Shown: positions 9,050 to 18,184, counted from the first letter of the stretch. The stretch is 64,000 bases of DNA from Niastella caeni (GCF_004834005.1 NZ_STFF01000001.1:1859347-1923346); one strand, 5' to 3'. Notes: a model not told the origin generated them from the letters alone. A program made the numbers and translations.

Positions 9050-9922
9050 ATGAAGAAAGTATATGTAGTTGTTCCGGCTTTCCTTTTTGTCTTCGCATCA
9101 GTATGTGCACAGAACGATTCTGCTAGCCTACCAGGCGATACAATTCCCATAATGCAGCCGGACATAAAAAAAGAAAAACCGAGAGAGGTGTATAAGTTGA
9201 ACCCGGGCGTTGATATACCGGTTACCGCTACGGGAACTATATGGTCGTTATATGCGTTCACAAAAATTTACAGTAAAGATCCTTCTAACAGTGAAACCAT
9301 ATCGGCGCTGAAAAAAACCGATGTAAATGGTTTCGACCGTTGGGCAATACGGCCATATTCGAAAAAGTTAGATGATATAAGTTATATCCCTTTTTATGGA
9401 TCGATGCCATTGCCTATTCTTTTTTTGTTCGATAACCGAATGAGAAAAGATATCGCCAAGTTGTCGTTCCTGTACCTGGAAGCCATGTCGATAACAGGAT
9501 TACTCTATACCGGATCAACCTACTTTACCAATAGGTACCGGCCATATGTATACAGTGAAGAAACGCCGTTAGATTATCGTACCCGGGGTGGCGGTAAGAA
9601 TTCGTTTTATGCAGGGCACGTAGCATTGGTTGCCACCTCTACTTTTTTTATGGCCCAGGTGTATGCCGATTATCATCCTGAATCAAAATTCAAATGGGTT
9701 TTTTATGGAATTGCTACCGCAGCTACAGGCGCAACAGCCTGGTGGCGTCTCCGGGGCGGGCAACACTTTCCTTCTGATATTATATTGGGACTAACGCAAG
9801 GTACACTCACCGGCCTGCTGGTTCCAAAGCTTCATAAAACCAGATTGATAAAAAATCCGAATCTGTCTATAATACCATTTACCGGGCAAACGCATGGATT
9901 GGCTGTAAGATACAAGCTATAA
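9050..9922 (+). CDS. Secreted or periplasmic PAP2 family phosphatase
   Basis: A 290-residue exported protein: signal peptide residues 1-21 (MKKVYVVVPAFLF... ending in VCAQ), then a PAP2/vanadium haloperoxidase-type phosphatase domain. Catalytic segments are visible: NRYRPYVY near 163, KNSFYAGHVA near 180-189 (the PSGH-type motif in variant form, with SFYAGH) and GGQHFPSD near 236-243. Relatives act on lipid phosphates such as phosphatidylglycerol phosphate or undecaprenyl diphosphate. A second PAP2 protein of different architecture sits at 63.1 kb. An AGGATAG stretch just before the ATG looks like a ribosome site. Confidence 0.88.
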   Translation: MKKVYVVVPAFLFVFASVCAQNDSASLPGDTIPIMQPDIKKEKPREVYKLNPGVDIPVTATGTIWSLYAFTKIYSKDPSNSETISALKKTDVNGFDRWAIRPYSKKLDDISYIPFYGSMPLPILFLFDNRMRKDIAKLSFLYLEAMSITGLLYTGSTYFTNRYRPYVYSEETPLDYRTRGGGKNSFYAGHVALVATSTFFMAQVYADYHPESKFKWVFYGIATAATGATAWWRLRGGQHFPSDIILGLTQGTLTGLLVPKLHKTRLIKNPNLSIIPFTGQTHGLAVRYKL

Positions 9923-9967
9923 GCAAGAGGTTACTGATAGAATAAAAGCAACTGCACAGAGGTAATA

Positions 9968-10486
9968 TTACATTACAGAAAACTCTATAGGATACTCTAC
10001 AATCCCCGACACATTGGATAATGCGTTGGGGATTAATTCCAGTGCCATAAATACTTCGGCAGGCGCTTCAAAGGGCGGTTTAATATTCCACCGGTTCGCT
10101 GGCAAAAAACCAAACTTTGGAAAATAATATTCATGTCCAAAAACGAATACATCAGTAAAACCCAGATCTGCTGCTTTTTGTAACCCGTAAGTGATCAACT
10201 TGGCTCCTATGCCTCGTTTTTGATAATCGGAATGAACTACCATTGAGGTTAATCCCAAACTTAAATGCCGGTAGTCGCCGTTGGAGATGGTAATTTGGGA
10301 AAATAAAATATATCCGATTAATTCATCATCTGAGAAAGCCACCAGTGATAATTGAGGAATGAAATTTGAACCCTGGCGAACATGATCCACCAGTTTGGCT
10401 TCATTGTCTTGCCCAAATACCAGTTTATTGAGCTCATAGATCTCATCTATGTCGGCCGGTTGTTCAGGCCGGATTGAAATGTTCAT
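9968..10486 (-). CDS. GNAT family N-acetyltransferase (YhbS-like)
   Basis: A 172-residue acetyl-CoA dependent acyltransferase. The acetyl-CoA binding motif is seen as VVHSDYQKRGIGAKLI near residues 83-98 (Q/RxxGxG/A), preceded by LGLTSM. It starts with IRPEQPADIDEI, usual for the family, and the FGHEYYFPKFGF segment near 117-128 is characteristic of the YhbS-like group. The substrate is unknown. It runs toward the PAP2 gene and stands alone on its strand. Confidence 0.88.
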   Translation of the reverse strand: MNISIRPEQPADIDEIYELNKLVFGQDNEAKLVDHVRQGSNFIPQLSLVAFSDDELIGYILFSQITISNGDYRHLSLGLTSMVVHSDYQKRGIGAKLITYGLQKAADLGFTDVFVFGHEYYFPKFGFLPANRWNIKPPFEAPAEVFMALELIPNALSNVSGIVEYPIEFSVM

Positions 10487-10680
10487 TGTAATACCATTTC
10501 ATAAGTTATAATACAAATTACGAACCACATATTTGAAAGGTGTAGTACCAAACAACTATGTCATATTATTTATAAGATAACGTAAGTAAATTATTAGTTG
10601 TATACGAAAGTTGAAGATTTTGTTAATGGTTAGTGAATGCATTTATAACCAGATATAAAAGAACAGGCAGCACCAAAGGT

Positions 10681-11157
10681 TTATACTTCTAAATCAGCTA
10701 TTTCTTTGGCATAATCGTATTGAAGATCTTCATGCAGGGTTAACAGCGTCTTATTTATTTTTTGCACCTGGCCTTTATACAAATTGGCAATGATGGGGTT
10801 CTTTTGAATGGGGATGCCTGCTTCCTTTATAGATTGGCAAAAATAGATCAGCAACTCTACGGTAACCTGTGCGGAACCTGTATACCTGATATGTGTATTG
10901 ATATTCCTTAAAATTTTGCGCAACGTTTTTTTAACGTAATACAAATTGCTTTTATTGATCTCTGCAAATTGTTCATCTACTTCTTTTTTGATCGATTGCA
11001 CATAGCCTTGCTGATCGTGGGCTTCAAAAAGCAGGTACGTTAATAGCTCCTTGTTTTCCTTTTTATATTTTGCCAGCCGCAAACATAATTCAGTCAGTTC
11101 GGCGGCATGGGTGTTCAACAATTCCTGTTTTAACTCATGAATGGTGGCGCTTCTCAT
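10681..11157 (-). CDS. Hypothetical helical protein, 158 aa
   Basis: I do not recognise a named family with confidence. The reading frame is open far upstream, but the start is placed at the ATG at 11155-11157 (MRSATIHELKQ) because upstream codons overlap the divergent amidase gene and look non-coding. The protein is strongly helical, rich in Leu, Lys, Glu and Ile, with no signal peptide or membrane segment, and ends AKEIADLEV. A TATTTTTG box at 11163-11170 lies only five bases before the ATG, which would give a nearly leaderless mRNA. Confidence 0.7.
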   Translation of the reverse strand: MRSATIHELKQELLNTHAAELTELCLRLAKYKKENKELLTYLLFEAHDQQGYVQSIKKEVDEQFAEINKSNLYYVKKTLRKILRNINTHIRYTGSAQVTVELLIYFCQSIKEAGIPIQKNPIIANLYKGQVQKINKTLLTLHEDLQYDYAKEIADLEV

Positions 11158-11212
11158 AGGCACAAAAATAGCAGAAGCAATTTTAATTACCTTTACTACA
11201 CTAATTCTAATC

Positions 11213-12088
11213 ATGTCTACACTTACCATTACTACTATACAAAGCAATTTGCATTGGGAAAACAAAGCCGCCAATTTGCAAATGTTTGAAGAAAAGATCC
11301 GGCAGTTGCAGCGAACCGAAGTGGTCATACTGCCCGAAATGTTCAGCACCGGTTTCAGTATGCAGGCCGAAAAGCTGGCGGAAAAAATGGACGGCACAAC
11401 TATCGCGTGGATGAAGAAACTGTCGGCCGAAAAAAAGATCATTCTTACCGGCAGTTTGATCATTGAGGAAGAAGGGAATTACTATAATCGCCTGGTATGG
11501 ATGTTGCCTAACGGACAATACGGGTATTACGATAAACGCCATTTGTTTGCTTATGCCCAGGAAGACAAACATTATACACCCGGCAATAAACGCCTGATCG
11601 CTTCTGTAAAAGGTTGGAAGATCAACCTGCTGGTGTGTTACGATCTTCGTTTCCCGGTTTGGAGCCGGCAAAAGCCGGCTGCCTCTTCACTGGCCGACCT
11701 GGTAGCGTCGGAAATGGAGGCGCATGATCTGCCAATGGCGCCACCAGAGGAAGTAGGGTCATCGGTTACCGATCTTACGCCCGAGTTCGATGTGCTTGTA
11801 TATGTTGCCAACTGGCCCGAACGTCGAAACCATGCGTGGAAGACCTTGTTACAGGCAAGGGCCATAGAAAACCAATGTTATGTTGTTGGGGTGAACCGCG
11901 TAGGAAATGATGGAACGGGGCTTAATTATAGCGGGGATAGTATGATCGTTGATGCCTTGGGCACTGTTGTATATACCAAAGCCAACGAAGAAGATATTTT
12001 TACGATAACCCTGCAAAAGGAAGCATTGGAAGAAGTTCGCAATAAATTACCCTTCCTGAAAGATGCGGACCGGTTTATAATTGCGTGA
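11213..12088 (+). CDS. Nitrilase-superfamily omega-amidase (YafV-like) with an insert
   Basis: Cytoplasmic carbon-nitrogen hydrolase resembling omega-amidases that hydrolyse 2-oxosuccinamate/2-oxoglutaramate formed by glutamine transaminases. The start is set at MSTLTITTIQSN; the frame extends upstream but into the divergent promoter region. The catalytic triad is visible: Glu in LPEMFSTGFS, Lys in YDKRHLF and Cys in LLVCYDLRFPVWS. Compared with E. coli YafV, as I recall it, about 36 extra residues (starting KPAASSLADLV) lie between the cysteine loop and the strand FDVLVYVANWP. The insert begins in a DNA hairpin at 11663-11680. Confidence 0.88.
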   Translation: MSTLTITTIQSNLHWENKAANLQMFEEKIRQLQRTEVVILPEMFSTGFSMQAEKLAEKMDGTTIAWMKKLSAEKKIILTGSLIIEEEGNYYNRLVWMLPNGQYGYYDKRHLFAYAQEDKHYTPGNKRLIASVKGWKINLLVCYDLRFPVWSRQKPAASSLADLVASEMEAHDLPMAPPEEVGSSVTDLTPEFDVLVYVANWPERRNHAWKTLLQARAIENQCYVVGVNRVGNDGTGLNYSGDSMIVDALGTVVYTKANEEDIFTITLQKEALEEVRNKLPFLKDADRFIIA

Positions 12089-12234
12089 AACGGCAGCGGG
12101 CCTCACTAAATAGGCAAAAGCACCATTAAGATGGTTCGAATTGCAAGATTGTTGTATCTCTGAAATTCGAACAACGATCATTTCACTCAGCACTCCAGCA
12201 ATCAAACCATCTACCCATCAAACAATCACAAATC

Positions 12235-13332
12235 ATGTTAACGGCATACACCAACGGAAAGATCTTTACAGGAAATTCAATAGAAAACAACAAAGCAGTA
12301 CTAACAGATAATGAGGTTATCGTTGATGTGATAGACGCTGATAAAATTCCTACGCAGTATAGAACGGAAGACCTGGACGGATTTACCCTCGCTCCTGCTT
12401 TTATTGACATGCAGATCTACGGCGGTAACGGAAAATTATTCTCCCAGGAAATAAGTGTTGAATCGTTAAAGGCAACTTATGATTACTGCCTGCATGGCGG
12501 CTGCACCCATTTTATGATCACCATGGCCACCAATTCCATTGAAAAATTCCTGCAGGGGTTTGAGGTGGTTCGTGCTTACTGGCAGGAGGGTGGAAAAGGG
12601 TTACTGGGCCTGCACCTGGAAGGACCTTATATTAATCCAACAAAAAGAGGCGCTCACCTGGCGAACTGCATAAAGGTGCCTTCCAAAGAAGAAGTGACCC
12701 TATTGCTGAAAAAAGGCGAAGGCGTATTTAAAATGATGACGCTAGCGCCTGAGCAATGTGATGATGCAATTATTGAACTACTTCAAAAGCATAACATCTT
12801 AATTTCAGCGGGGCACACCAATGCTACCTACCAGCAGGCAATGACCGCTTTTAATAAAGGAATACCTGCCGCCACCCATTTGTTCAATGCCATGTCGCCC
12901 TTGCAACATCGCGAACCCGGGGTGGTGGGCGCTATCATGAATCATCCGTTGGTAATGAGCAGCATTGTTTGTGATGGGGTTCATGTGGATTATGCTGCTG
13001 TACATATCGCCAAGCAGGTTTTGCAACAACGCCTGTTCTTTATTACGGATGCGGTGGCCGAAACAACGTCGGGCGAATATCAGCACCTGTTCCGTGGCGA
13101 CCGGTATGCCTTGCCGGATGGAACTTTGTCGGGATCGGCGCTAACAATGTTGCAATGCGTTAAAAATGCGGTTACCCATGTTGGTGTTTCCCTGGAAGAA
13201 GCATTGCGAATGGCATCTGCTTATCCGGCGAAATTGGTTCCCTATAAAAAGTTGGGTAAAATAGAGAAAGGCTACCAGGCCGATTTTGTTGTGTTTGATG
13301 ATCTGTTGGAATTACAGCGGGTTTATTGTTGA
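12235..13332 (+). CDS. nagA: N-acetylglucosamine-6-phosphate deacetylase
   Basis: Removes acetate from GlcNAc-6-P in amino-sugar recycling and chitin or peptidoglycan breakdown. The 365 residues form the amidohydrolase TIM barrel with metal and substrate residues in place: HLEGPYI near 126, SAGHTNA near 186, ATHLFNAMSP near 208-217, CDGVH near 245 and ITDAVAE near 267. Length and start (MLTAYTNGKIFTG) are normal. No nagB or transporter is adjacent, so it is not part of a local nag operon. The upstream gap contains a dispersed repeat. Its 3' end overlaps the convergent S41 peptidase gene by 10 bases. Confidence 0.95.
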   Translation: MLTAYTNGKIFTGNSIENNKAVLTDNEVIVDVIDADKIPTQYRTEDLDGFTLAPAFIDMQIYGGNGKLFSQEISVESLKATYDYCLHGGCTHFMITMATNSIEKFLQGFEVVRAYWQEGGKGLLGLHLEGPYINPTKRGAHLANCIKVPSKEEVTLLLKKGEGVFKMMTLAPEQCDDAIIELLQKHNILISAGHTNATYQQAMTAFNKGIPAATHLFNAMSPLQHREPGVVGAIMNHPLVMSSIVCDGVHVDYAAVHIAKQVLQQRLFFITDAVAETTSGEYQHLFRGDRYALPDGTLSGSALTMLQCVKNAVTHVGVSLEEALRMASAYPAKLVPYKKLGKIEKGYQADFVVFDDLLELQRVYC

Positions 13333-14843
13333 GCCACCCCAATTTTATGCATGATCATCCCCCGTATAACGGCCTTTTTAGGATCAATTCCCCGGCGAAT
13401 GGTTTCGCGGGTTGGCGACACCTGGATATCGGGCAAAATACCGCGGCCTTCTTTAACGAGGTTCTTATCCATTACCAGTCTGAACTTGGGGAGCCGGAAG
13501 CGTACCTTGGTATTGGGTAACGTAACATCGGGGATCATCCAGGCCGAATTGCCATAAGCGCCACCGCCCGTTTCTTCCCCAATTACTTTCACGTTATGCT
13601 GGCCTTGCAATACTTTTACAAACAAGGTGGTTGCTGAAAAAGAATTGCCGCCGGTAACGAGGTAAATATCACCATTGAAGTGATGCCGTTTTTTTGGACG
13701 GAAATAATGCCGTTCGAAATAACCGAAATGATAGAGGCCATCCTTCTTTTTATGCGTTACAAATTGCATAAGCGACCAGTAGAACGGTTGCCAGGAAATG
13801 TATTTATGATACCGGCTGCTTCTGCGAACTGCGTATAATGAATCGGCCAGTTTAAATTTTTTATCAGCTAAATACCGCGTTAATAAAGTAGAAATGCCGG
13901 CATCGCCGCCGCCGTTGGTGCGCACATCAACTACCAGGTGTTGAATATTGCGGCGTTGCAATTCGCGAAATGACTTACGGAAAAAAGACCGTAATTTATT
14001 ACCCCTTCCAAATGTATGCACCGTCATATAGGCCGAAGACAGCGTGGTGTCGATCTGCACATAACGAGAGCTAAGAGAAAGCCGAACCTGCGGCACTTCT
14101 TTTGGCGGTTTTGGCGCCTGGCCGCCAGCTTTGACAATCTTTTCCAACGAATCCTTCTTCTTAGCGGCGGGATCGAACACCGGTACATCAACCGTTTTTT
14201 CTATGCCTGTGCTATCCAGGTATGTTACCGTGATCTGATCTTTCAACCCCAATACATTCCGGTACAGGCTGCCGAAAGCGCCGCTGTTACTGAGCGACTG
14301 GTATCTGCCGTTAATGCTATTGCCATCGCCGGAGATATAGTTCATGAAAGTATCTGTGAGCTGGCGAACGCTGTAACCATCGATGGCGGTAACCAGCGTG
14401 CCGAATTTTAATATAGAATCCTTTCTGTTAATGTTAGCCGTAACCGCCAAAGAGTCGCTCCAAACCTTGAAGCTCAGGGGAAACATTTTGATCCTGGCAG
14501 TATCGAGGTACCTGCCGTATTGTTTTGAATATTTTACAGCCGTATGCCCACAATGAACCTTACTTACAACATAGGAAAGAATGTTCCGGAACTGCAGTTC
14601 GGTCATGGAGTCGGAGATGCGGCGAAATCCATCATCAAAATAATAATCCATGCTGTCTTTGGTCGTGAACCAATACAGGCTGGGGTGCGATTCCTCCAGC
14701 ACGCTCCGGAATACCCCATAATCCTGCTGTAATTGCTTTTGCGTGTATTTATGCTGGGGATCAAAGGTCTTGCGTGATGCAGAGCAACCTATAAGGCAGG
14801 TAATTACAATAATAAAAGCAAAGTAGGATATCTTCTGCATCAT
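13323..14843 (-). CDS. S41 family peptidase lipoprotein
   Basis: A 506-residue tail-specific (C-terminal processing) type peptidase. It begins with a lipoprotein signal peptide with lipobox LIGC at about residues 17-20, so it should be membrane anchored. A PDZ-like part precedes the S41 core; VVDVRTNGGG near 303-312 and GGNSFSATTLFV near 397-408 carry the conserved glycines and the nucleophilic serine (GxSxS/A type). Relatives degrade periplasmic or secreted proteins. It lies 12 bases after thiL on the same strand and is probably co-transcribed with it. Confidence 0.87.
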   Translation of the reverse strand: MMQKISYFAFIIVITCLIGCSASRKTFDPQHKYTQKQLQQDYGVFRSVLEESHPSLYWFTTKDSMDYYFDDGFRRISDSMTELQFRNILSYVVSKVHCGHTAVKYSKQYGRYLDTARIKMFPLSFKVWSDSLAVTANINRKDSILKFGTLVTAIDGYSVRQLTDTFMNYISGDGNSINGRYQSLSNSGAFGSLYRNVLGLKDQITVTYLDSTGIEKTVDVPVFDPAAKKKDSLEKIVKAGGQAPKPPKEVPQVRLSLSSRYVQIDTTLSSAYMTVHTFGRGNKLRSFFRKSFRELQRRNIQHLVVDVRTNGGGDAGISTLLTRYLADKKFKLADSLYAVRRSSRYHKYISWQPFYWSLMQFVTHKKKDGLYHFGYFERHYFRPKKRHHFNGDIYLVTGGNSFSATTLFVKVLQGQHNVKVIGEETGGGAYGNSAWMIPDVTLPNTKVRFRLPKFRLVMDKNLVKEGRGILPDIQVSPTRETIRRGIDPKKAVIRGMIMHKIGVAQQ

Positions 14844-14855
14844 GCTAGCACAGGT

Positions 14856-15890
14856 TTATTTTTTGAAGGCGTTCCAGCCCTGGGCTGTAATAGGATGTAC
14901 CTGCCCGCCTTTGGTATTGATTTTCACCCCTTCAGCAGCATCGGTCATATAGCCAATGACGCTAATCTGTTCATTTAAAACGATCTTTTCGTAATCTGAT
15001 TGTGACATAGTGAACAGTAATTCATAATCTTCGCCGCCACTTAACGCACAGGCAGTTGGGTCTATTTCAAACTTGAAGGCCGCCTTGCGCATTTCTTCTG
15101 CAATGGGTATTTTTTCCTCATACAATACGCATCCCAGTTCGCTTTGTTCGCAAATGTGAAGTACTTCTGAGCTAAGCCCATCGCTGATGTCCATCATACT
15201 GGTGGGAACAATATTTTGGGCTTCCAGGAACTCAACAATGTCTTTGCGGGCCTCTGGTTTTAATAGCCGGCCGATCACATAGCTTTCGCCTTCAAGGTCA
15301 GGCTGTACCTGGGGGTGTTCAAGATATATTTGCTTTTCGCGCTCCAGGAACAACAGTCCCACGTAGGCCGCGCCCAGATCGCCACTGCAGCACAGCAGGT
15401 CGCCTTTTTTGGCGGTATTCCTTCTAACATATTTTCCGGGCGTTACTTCACCTACGGCAGTAACAGAAATAACAAATCCTTTTTGTGAAGAACTGGTGTC
15501 GCCACCTACCAGGTCGACCCCATATTTTTCGCAGGCGGCATAAATGCCTTCATAAAACTCGCTGAGCGCTTCTACACTAAACCGGTTACTGAAGCCAATG
15601 CTAACAGTGATCTGCGTAGGGGTGGCATTCATTGCATAAATGTCGCTCAGGTTCACCACCACACTTTTATATCCCAGGTGTTTCAGCGGGGTATACATGA
15701 GGTCGAAATGAATGCCCTCGATCAGCAGATCGGTGCTGATAACGGTTTGTTTACCAAAATGATCAATAACCGCAGCGTCATCGCCTACACCAAGAATGGT
15801 AGAGGCGTTTTGTATTTCTATATTTCTGGTAAGGTGCTCTATCAATCCAAATTCACCCAGGGAACTTATTTCTGTTCTGCTTTCACTCAT
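14856..15890 (-). CDS. thiL: Thiamine-monophosphate kinase
   Basis: Phosphorylates thiamine phosphate to the active cofactor thiamine diphosphate. The 344 residues belong to the PurM/AIR-synthetase-like ATP-binding fold: GVGDDAAVID at about 35-44, TDLLIEGIHFD near 52-62, MDISDGLS near 234 and GGEDYELLF near 280-288. Length matches the family. No other thiamine gene and no TPP riboswitch are visible nearby. The S41 peptidase follows closely on the same strand. Confidence 0.95.
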   Translation of the reverse strand: MSESRTEISSLGEFGLIEHLTRNIEIQNASTILGVGDDAAVIDHFGKQTVISTDLLIEGIHFDLMYTPLKHLGYKSVVVNLSDIYAMNATPTQITVSIGFSNRFSVEALSEFYEGIYAACEKYGVDLVGGDTSSSQKGFVISVTAVGEVTPGKYVRRNTAKKGDLLCCSGDLGAAYVGLLFLEREKQIYLEHPQVQPDLEGESYVIGRLLKPEARKDIVEFLEAQNIVPTSMMDISDGLSSEVLHICEQSELGCVLYEEKIPIAEEMRKAAFKFEIDPTACALSGGEDYELLFTMSQSDYEKIVLNEQISVIGYMTDAAEGVKINTKGGQVHPITAQGWNAFKK

Positions 15891-15959
15891 GGTTCAATTA
15901 TGATAATATCATTTTAAAGTAAAATAGCAATACCTGCCACGTTGTTAGAACGGGCAGGT

Positions 15960-16089
15960 TGATAAAGCTATAAAGTTATTTAAATTATCCGGTAGGTACC
16001 GGGGCCAATAGGCAATTGACAATAGACAATTGGCAAGGGAGTCTGAAATTCGAGTTGCCTATTGCCAATTGTTTTCTTTGCCAATTGTC
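15960..16089. repeat. Inverted CAATTGGCAA-type repeats between suhB-like gene and thiL
   Basis: The gap holds paired inverted copies: CAATAGGCAA (16006-16015) with TTGCCTATTG (16055-16064), and ACAATTGGCAA (16026-16036) with TTGCCAATTGT (16078-16088). The outer and inner copies could form a folded structure just past the stop codon of the upstream minus-strand gene. Another short inverted pair, CCTGCC / GGCAGG, is at about 15934-15959. Confidence 0.6.
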
Positions 16090-16866
16090 TTACGCCTTGT
16101 CATTTACCCAATTTAACATATCGTCATGGATTTTTCCGTTCGTTGCGGCGATATGTGGTTGATAGGGAGAATAAGGCTTGCCTTCGAAATCGGTTACTTT
16201 ACCACCTGCTTCTTCTACAATTAAAAATCCGGCGGCGCTGTCCCAGGCCTGTAATTTATGTTCATAAAAACCATCGAACCGGCCGGCGGCAACCCAGCAA
16301 AGGTCCATAGCTGCAGAACCCAGGCGACGAACCGGGATCCCTGCTCTGATGAAGCGGGAGAATGCTTCCAGCGGACCATTGGGTTTATTAATATAAGTAT
16401 AAGGGAAGCCGGTTACCAGGCATGATTTTCTGATATCGCTTTCGGCACTTACATGAATAAGCTCGCCATTGAGCGACGCGCCCTTTCCTTTTTCAGCGAA
16501 ATAATATTCTTTAATAAAGGGATTAAGCACGGCGCCCATCAACATGGTGCCATTGTGCTCGAGGCCAATAGACACGCAGCAAATAGGAATACCATGGGCG
16601 TAGTTTACAGTACCATCAATAGGATCGATGATCCATTTGTACTGACTGTCCATGATGATCTCGCCCGATTCTTCACTCATGATGTAGTGATCGGGGAACG
16701 ATTGCTTAATAGTTTCAAAGATGGCTTTTTCAGAAGCATGGTCCGCTTCGGTAACCAGGTTATTGATACCTTCTTTATTGCTGATCAGCAGATTTTTTGA
16801 GTTAAAATAATGCTGCATTACCTTGGCGCCCGCTTCTGTGGCGTTTATTAAAGTTTCTTTTAACAT
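16090..16866 (-). CDS. Inositol monophosphatase family protein
   Basis: A 258-residue Mg-dependent sugar phosphatase of the SuhB/IMPase family. Metal-binding motifs are clear: EESG near residue 67, DPIDGTVNYAHG near 84-95 and WDSAAGFLIVEEAGG near 212-226. Substrates may include myo-inositol-1-phosphate or other sugar phosphates, and some homologues dephosphorylate adenosine 3',5'-bisphosphate or NADP; the sequence does not decide. Length is normal. It is divergent from the glycosyltransferase gene. Confidence 0.92.
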   Translation of the reverse strand: MLKETLINATEAGAKVMQHYFNSKNLLISNKEGINNLVTEADHASEKAIFETIKQSFPDHYIMSEESGEIIMDSQYKWIIDPIDGTVNYAHGIPICCVSIGLEHNGTMLMGAVLNPFIKEYYFAEKGKGASLNGELIHVSAESDIRKSCLVTGFPYTYINKPNGPLEAFSRFIRAGIPVRRLGSAAMDLCWVAAGRFDGFYEHKLQAWDSAAGFLIVEEAGGKVTDFEGKPYSPYQPHIAATNGKIHDDMLNWVNDKA

Positions 16867-16968
16867 GGCGCAAAGATAAGGGAGTAGGATCCAAGGCTCA
16901 AGAACCAGGGCACAAGTCTTGAAATTCAGAGGTTACGATAAAATTCAGGAATCCTGCGTTTTCAACCC

Positions 16969-17007
16969 TTGTACCTTGAACCTTGTATTCTTGTACCTTG
17001 TATCTTG
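16969..17007. repeat. Tandem CTTGTACCTTG-type short repeat
   Basis: Repeated CTTGTACCTTG / CTTGAACCTTG / CTTGTATTC / CTTGTATCTTG words lie directly before the glycosyltransferase ATG. A loosely complementary stretch (CAAGGCTCAAGAACCAGGG) is at about 16889-16909. Such words are scattered in intergenic DNA of this lineage as far as I know; no function is assigned. Confidence 0.6.
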
Positions 17008-17008
17008 C

Positions 17009-18184
17009 ATGCTTATGCTGCTGACGGTCATTATTGTAAACTATAATGTGAAATACTTTCTGGAGCAATGCTTGTGCTCGGTAAGGAAAGCAATTGGGGA
17101 AATGACCGTAGCTACCGGCGAGCGGAATGTGGAAGTGTATGTTATAGACAACAATTCAACTGATGGCAGCATTGAATACCTGCAAAATCGCTTTCCATTT
17201 GTTCAGTTTATTAAGAACAGCGTGAACCAGGGCTTTTCAAAGGCCAATAACCAGGGTATACAGAAAGCAAAAGGAAAGTACATCCTGTTTTTGAATCCCG
17301 ATACCATTTTACCGGAAGATGCTTTTACAAAGTGTATTGCATTTATGGAATCAACTGCCGATGCGGGAGCGTTAGGCGTTCCAATGATCGACGGTACGGG
17401 GCAGTATTTAAAAGAATCGAAAAGAGGGTTCCCTTCATTGTGGGTATCGTTTTGTAAAATGAGCGGGTTAACGCGTTGGTTTCCCACCTCAAAACTTTTT
17501 GCCCGCTATTACTTAGGGCATTTGAACAACCAGGAAACTAATAAAGTAGATATTTTGTCCGGCGCCTTTATGATGGTGCAAAAAGCCGTACTGGATAAAA
17601 CCGGTGGCTTCGACGAACAGTTTTTTATGTATGGCGAAGACATTGACCTTAGTTACCGGTTGCAGCAATCAGGGCATCAGAACTATTATTTTTCCGATTG
17701 CACCATCATTCATTTCAAAGGCGAAAGCACCCGTAAAGACAGCAAGTATGTTAGATTGTTTTACAAAGCGATGGTGCAGTTTGTACAAAAACATTTTCAT
17801 GGTGAACTGGCCTGGTTATATACCGGATTACTGGAAGCCGTGATCTGGTTACGGGCTGCCATCACTGTTGTAAGCAGGGAGCATGGCGAACGAACGATCA
17901 AATATGAAGGAACGCCCGCTTTTTACCTGGCAGGTGATGATAAAAGCGGTAATGAGGTACGTTCTGTATTAACTACTTTTCCTAATTATTCCATCATCGC
18001 TATTCCTGAAGATGCAAAGGAATGGATCTTCTGTGAAGGATCTTCTTATTCCTTCAAACAGATCATCGAACAGCTAAAAACCTGTCCCGACTGGTTAAAA
18101 CCTTTTATACATGCCAGCGGTACCTATACCATTGTAGGAAGCCATTCAAAAGACCAGCGCGGCTATGCGATTGTTATGGAATAG
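17009..18184 (+). CDS. Family 2 glycosyltransferase with extra C-terminal region
   Basis: A 391-residue GT2 enzyme, probably for an envelope or capsule glycan. The start is placed at 17009 (MLMLLTVIIVNYN) rather than the upstream TTG, because the bases before are repeat DNA. GT-A motifs are present: VIDNNSTDGS near 47-56, LFLNPDTILPE (DxD-type site) near 90-100, and GGFDEQFFMYGEDIDLSYRL near 199-218. After the catalytic domain (to about 285) comes about 100 residues that include a Gly-rich nucleotide-fold-like start (FYLAGDDKSGNEV) and end YAIVME; I cannot assign it. No other sugar genes are adjacent. Confidence 0.88.
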   Translation: MLMLLTVIIVNYNVKYFLEQCLCSVRKAIGEMTVATGERNVEVYVIDNNSTDGSIEYLQNRFPFVQFIKNSVNQGFSKANNQGIQKAKGKYILFLNPDTILPEDAFTKCIAFMESTADAGALGVPMIDGTGQYLKESKRGFPSLWVSFCKMSGLTRWFPTSKLFARYYLGHLNNQETNKVDILSGAFMMVQKAVLDKTGGFDEQFFMYGEDIDLSYRLQQSGHQNYYFSDCTIIHFKGESTRKDSKYVRLFYKAMVQFVQKHFHGELAWLYTGLLEAVIWLRAAITVVSREHGERTIKYEGTPAFYLAGDDKSGNEVRSVLTTFPNYSIIAIPEDAKEWIFCEGSSYSFKQIIEQLKTCPDWLKPFIHASGTYTIVGSHSKDQRGYAIVME

